A stretch of 64,000 nt of DNA from Nymphaea colorata. Lineage: Eukaryota > Streptophyta > Magnoliopsida > Nymphaeales > Nymphaeaceae. Positions 59,874 through 64,000 of the stretch are shown piece after piece. How positions within the stretch are numbered: the stretch's first letter is position 1; every line of letters starts with the position of its first letter. The DNA is taken from the NCBI RefSeq assembly GCF_008831285.2, contig NC_045139.1, positions 35,747,706-35,811,705 of the forward strand, in the 5' to 3' direction. A model generated the notes under the pieces. The model was given only the letters and a program-made list of their open reading frames with translations. It was not told the DNA's origin and did no database searches. Both the position numbers and the translations under genes were made by a program.

Positions 59874-62800
59874 ATGTTTGTCCAGGACAGATCAACACCA
59901 GCAGCAGCAGCACCCAATCTTGCAAAGCCCCAATTCAAAACCCGGACCTCTACTCTCTCCAAGCAGCAGCACGATGAGAAAGAAGGAGAAGGAGGTGGGG
60001 GCCTCTCCTTCTGCCTCTCTCATAACCTCTTCAAGGTCTTCTTCGTCGTCTTCGCCGTCGTCACCCTCTTCTTCCTCCTCTTCCTCCTTCGGTCCGGAGA
60101 CACCGCCGCCTTCCTCTGCCTCGAGACTGTCTCCCGCCGAGAAATCGAGTCGAGGATCCCCTTCCCCGAGGTGCAATTCAGCTCCATTCCTGCCATCACC
60201 GACACCTCCAAGTTCTCCGCTTTCCGGGCCGAGCGATGGATCGTCATCTCCGTCTCCTCGGCGCCGACGGACTCTCTGCGGGATCTCTCGAAGATCAAAG
60301 GCTGGCAGCTTCTCGCTATTGGCAATGCCGACACCCCGAAAGATTGGCAATTGAAAGGTACCATCTTCCTCTCTCTCGACGATCAGGCTAAATTAGGGTT
60401 CCGCATCATCAGCTACCTGCCCTACAATTCGTACGTTAGGAAGAACGTCGGTTATCTCTTCGCCATTCAGCACGGTGCCAAGAAGATCTACGACGCCGAC
60501 GACAGGGTACAGGTAATCGGCGGGGATCTCGGGAAGCATTTCGATCTCGAATTGGTCGGAGAAGCGGCAAGAAGAGAGACCATGCTGCAGTATGTTCACG
60601 GCGAAGTCCAGAAGAAGAACAGCAGCAACCCAGGTAGCCCTGTGGTGAATCCTTACATACATTTTGGTCAGAGATCGGTCTGGCCCCGGGGTTTGCCCCT
60701 CGAGAACGTCGGCGACCTCGGCCACGAAGAATTCTACACCGAGGTCTATGATGGGATGCAATTCATACAGCAGGGGCTGTCGAACGGACTGCCGGACGTC
60801 GACTCCGTCTTCTACTTCACAAGGAAATCGAACTTCGAGACGTTCGATATCAAATTCGACGATAACGCTCCTCGAGTTGCTCTTCCTCAGGGGCTAATGG
60901 CGCCTGTGAATTCGTTCAATACCTTGTTCCTTGGACCTGCATTCTGGGGACTGATGCTTCCTGTTTCGATTAGCTCCATGGCTTCAGACGTGATCAGAGG
61001 CTACTGGGCACAGAGGATCCTGTGGGAAATGGGGGGTTTCCTTGCAGTGTATCCACCAACTGTTCATAGAGTCGACCGAGCTGAATCGTATCCATTTGCA
61101 GAGGAGAAGGATTTGCATATAAATGTAGGTAGACTGGTCAAGTTCTTGGTAGCTTGGAGATCGAATAAGCGGACCCTGTTCGAGAGGATACTGCATTTGA
61201 GCTATTCAATGGCAGAAGAGGGGTTCTGGACAGAGAAGGATGTTAAGTTTACGGTTGCTTGGCTCCTGGACCTTTTGGCAGTTGGTTATGTTCAGCCAAG
61301 ATTGATGACCCTTGAGCTTGATCGGGGACAGACTGTTATTGGTCATGGCGATCCCAAGGAATTCTACCCGCCCAAGCTTCCATCAATGCATCTTGGGGTT
61401 CAAGAAGCTGGCACTGTGAATTCCGAGATTGGAGACCTCATCCAGTGGCGGAAGAGCTTTGGTAATGTTGTTCTTATCATGTACTGTGATGGGAGCAGGG
61501 TGAATCATACTGCATTGGAGTGGAAAATGCTATATGGCCGGATATTCAAGCGGGTGGTTATTCTCTCGGAGCAGGGCAACCCCGAACGTGGAGTCGAAAA
61601 TGGTGGCGAATTCCAGGAAATCTATAAGTAAGTTCTTTTGTTATTATGAAATTAAGCTTTCTTTGGGTTTTTTTTTTTCCAAGAACTGGCGATAGATTTG
61701 TTTCTTTGTGTGGCAATGTGAACTCTGGACCAGTTTTGCAATTCTGTTTTGCCTTTGGTTAGCTGCCGTTTGATCCTTTGTGTGGCATGTTACCGTTTAT
61801 CTTTTCCTTCTTCCAATTTGATTAATGAAGAAGAAATTTTATGGTAATTAGGTTATAGTTTCCTTTGCATTAGATCTTCATAGATCACGACTATATGTGG
61901 TTCATCAATTGGGATGGTCTACACATGATGCTTGATTATATATTTAGTTCACTCACAGTTGATAACATTATGTGGCGCTCATACTTTATAATCCTTGCAA
62001 ATTCATCTACAACTTCAGTTCTGAAATCTGTGAGGAAATCAAATATCCAGTCTAGGTAGGTATCATACTCTGGTTGAGCCAGAATTCCCAACATTTTCTT
62101 TATTTATTTCTATGTCAGAAATCAGAACTACTTTGATTCATCGTGAGAGACACTAGATAAAATATCTAAGAAAAACCTATCAACTTTGTTGACATTGAAG
62201 TAGAATAAACTTGTGTGGCTTGTATTGCTATCTAGCTTTAAGAGGCTCAAATCTTGCTGTACTGCAAGTAATCATGTGTAGGTAATATTGCAAAGTTAGT
62301 TTCTTATTGAATATCAATGTTAGGCCTGATGGGTGATGTCTATTTCTCCTTCAATATCTTCTGAAATTCCTTCTCTTTTGGTGAATGGATATTACTATAA
62401 TATAGTTGCCAGTTGCTGTTCATTTTTTGAAAATGTGGAACCGCGCTCTGTTTCATTGGCTACATTGTTTCTAGAGCTCTGCTTGTTTAACTACACATCA
62501 TTGGTATTCAAATCTAAATTTCAAAATTATTGCATTTTTGGGCTTTCATTTTCTTCTAGGTTCTTGTTTGTAGTATGCCCGATCTTGTATACTAGGCTTT
62601 CCTTTTTTTCCTCTGTAGTTTTCTGTGGGTTTCTTAAGTTATTCTCTTCTCTTTTCTTTCTGGTTTTTTCTGTTTTGTTCAAATTATAAATCTGCATGCT
62701 AAGGAAGTGAAAAGTATCAAGGAATTCTGAAAATAAGAATAGTTTTTAATAAAAGGAAAGTTACTCGTTCTCAAAATCAAAGAGAAGTTATCAAAATCAC

Positions 62801-64000
62801 AATGTAAGCATGTCTACTTGAACTTACTGCCCTCCAAATGGCCATTGATCTCAGTTATTGGCTTGAGCCTTGAACTGAGAAAATGTTCTGCCATACAACG
62901 TTGTTATTTGCATAGATACAATGAAACTCTATAGTGACTGAAGTGGTTGATAGAGCTTTTGGAGGTTCCTTTCTATATCATATGGGCTTGCCCTAGGAAG
63001 ACAATGCACCTCATTTCAACACGCCAGTCAAGGGTGCAAATGCGGATGAAGGTTTGGACTCAACCACAAGCATGGACAATGCCATTTCGTGTGCACTCCC
63101 TTCACCCGTGGCTAGACTTGTCGAATAGTGAACTTGGTAATTTTGACAAAGTCCTTTTCCATGTTCTCTTTGAGGGTTAAACTAAAATAGTTTACTTTAA
63201 TAATAAAACTATGAAAGGTCAAACAAATCAAAGAGGGTCAAAGTCATCTTCCATGGCAGTCTAATGTTGCTATCTCTTCCACCTGACCACGATGGATTTG
63301 TTGCATCCTTCTGTGTCTCTGTCTTTCTGCAAAGCATGCTAGGCTGCCCCCGGGTCTTACTTTTTTACTCTTTTTTTACCCTTGCAATTTGAAATGTGGC
63401 TACATCTACTGCATGTTGCTGTTTTTGGATTGTGGCTGATTCTTGTTCAGGAGTTTGTCTTATTTTGTTTGATTGTTTGTTTTCTTGCTTGCTCCATAAT
63501 TTAAAAACAAATTGTTAATTTAATTTGGTAATTGTGTGTCACTGTTTCTATGGGGTCATGTCCCTATATTCAAGGTTCTTTCAAATTGCTCCACCCCCAC
63601 GTCTGCACCCATGTGACATAGGTCCCTTTCCATCTTTTGTTATTTCTTTCAATTTTAGGTAGAACATCGAACCTCTCATATAAATGATTCTGATCCTGCT
63701 TTAAATGACTTCTTTTTTTTCTGTTTCTTCCTTTCATTTGATCAACATGAAATATGTAACATATTCTATGCATGTGCATGTGTCTGTGCGAGCATGCTTG
63801 TCAGTTGGAAGTTCGTGCCATAAGACCTGTTAGAGGTTTTGAAATGATAAGATGAAACCCTGTTCCAGTTATCAGTTGGATTCTGTTCTGTTTGATGACC
63901 ATGTTCCAATGTTTCAGGTTTCTTCCCAAGATATTCGACAGGTTCCCAAATGCTGAAGGTTTTCTGTTTCTTCATGACACGACAATTCTCAACTACTGGA
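59874..64000 (+). CDS. STL: STELLO-type Golgi glycosyltransferase-like protein (DUF288), 3' end outside window
   Basis: STELLO proteins are Golgi type II membrane proteins that interact with cellulose synthase subunits and promote complex assembly. The start at 59874 gives MFVQDRSTPAAAA; an upstream in-frame TTG at 59856 was not used. Exon 1 runs 59874-61627 (584 codons plus 2 nt), ending EFQEIYK across the junction. The intron is 61628-63917 (donor GTAAGTT, acceptor TTTCAG). Exon 2 starts at 63918 and reads FLPKIFDRFPNAEGFLFLHD up to the window edge. Residues 1-52 are a cytosolic Pro/Ala/Ser-rich tail; a hydrophobic segment at about 53-73 (VFFVVFAVVTLFFLLFLL) is the anchor. The luminal part has WQLLAIGNADTP, the DADD motif at 207-210 (DXD-like) and, near the end of exon 1, NVVLIMYCDGS. 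Family members are about 750-770 aa, so roughly a fifth is missing beyond the window. Confidence 0.93.
63575..63621. mobile_element. terminal relic of the CTATGTCAC transposon family in an intron
   Basis: Inside the STELLO-type intron, CACGTCTGCACCCATGTGACATAG ends in the same GTGACATAG terminus, preceded by a CNC-GCACCC-type subterminus, as the right end of the element at 19950-21943. Only one end is visible, so this is a fragment or strongly deleted copy. Confidence 0.35.

Noticed and set aside
59878-60354. 158-codon plus frame and 152-codon minus frame overlapping the STELLO-type exon
   Set aside because: Ser/Pro-rich and Glu/Gly-rich low-complexity shadows of the true frame, which has the membrane anchor and the family motifs.
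1-64000. CRISPR arrays, operons, phage or integrated virus
   Set aside because: All genes are spliced or plant-type. No regular repeat-spacer array, no bacterial gene organisation and no viral protein frame was recognised.

Overview
This is a nuclear genome segment of a flowering plant. The evidence is five spliced or plant-type genes with land-plant relatives, long AT-rich introns, and introns and spacers full of small DNA transposons, tRNA-derived SINE-like relics and long AT, GA and CT microsatellites. Some coding exons are very GC-rich (first exons of the methyltransferase and patatin-like genes), which occurs in many monocots but does not settle the lineage. No bacterial, organellar or viral segment was recognised, and no transposase or reverse transcriptase frame survives intact.

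Layout. (1) 1-3882: spacer, perhaps with the last codons of a gene at the left edge. (2) 3883-9521, minus: five-exon organellar RsmH/MraW-type 16S rRNA m4C methyltransferase, 415 codons reconstructed. (3) 12.4-16.3 kb, plus: RPN6, the 26S proteasome lid subunit, with an uninterrupted 420-codon CDS and a probable 2.57-kb intron in its 5' leader. (4) 17733-19109, minus: BUD31/G10 splicing factor in three coding exons, 145 aa. Its promoter may lie about 5 kb upstream near 24.3 kb, which would place a nested pair of transposons and two tandem duplications inside its leader intron. (5) 24.4-30.4 kb: spacer with a duplicated gene fragment, SINE-like relics and small unknown frames. (6) 30386-34830, minus: two-exon patatin-like protein of the pPLA-III type, with glycine at the nucleophile position. 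(7) 34.8-59.7 kb: a 25-kb gene-poor region with several miniature transposons showing target duplications, a diverged segmental duplication (48.3-52.5 versus 53.2-55.2 kb) and microsatellites. (8) 59874 to the right edge, plus: STELLO-type Golgi glycosyltransferase-like protein, cut by the window end in its second exon.

The genes are unrelated housekeeping or growth functions (organelle translation, protein turnover, pre-mRNA splicing, lipid-linked growth control, cell-wall synthesis) and do not form a cluster or pathway. I found no convincing new molecular system. The best material for a second look is the transposon archaeology: a nested element whose interior looks like a captured gene promoter and leader, and a miniature-element insertion whose empty site is preserved in the paralogous copy about 5 kb away.
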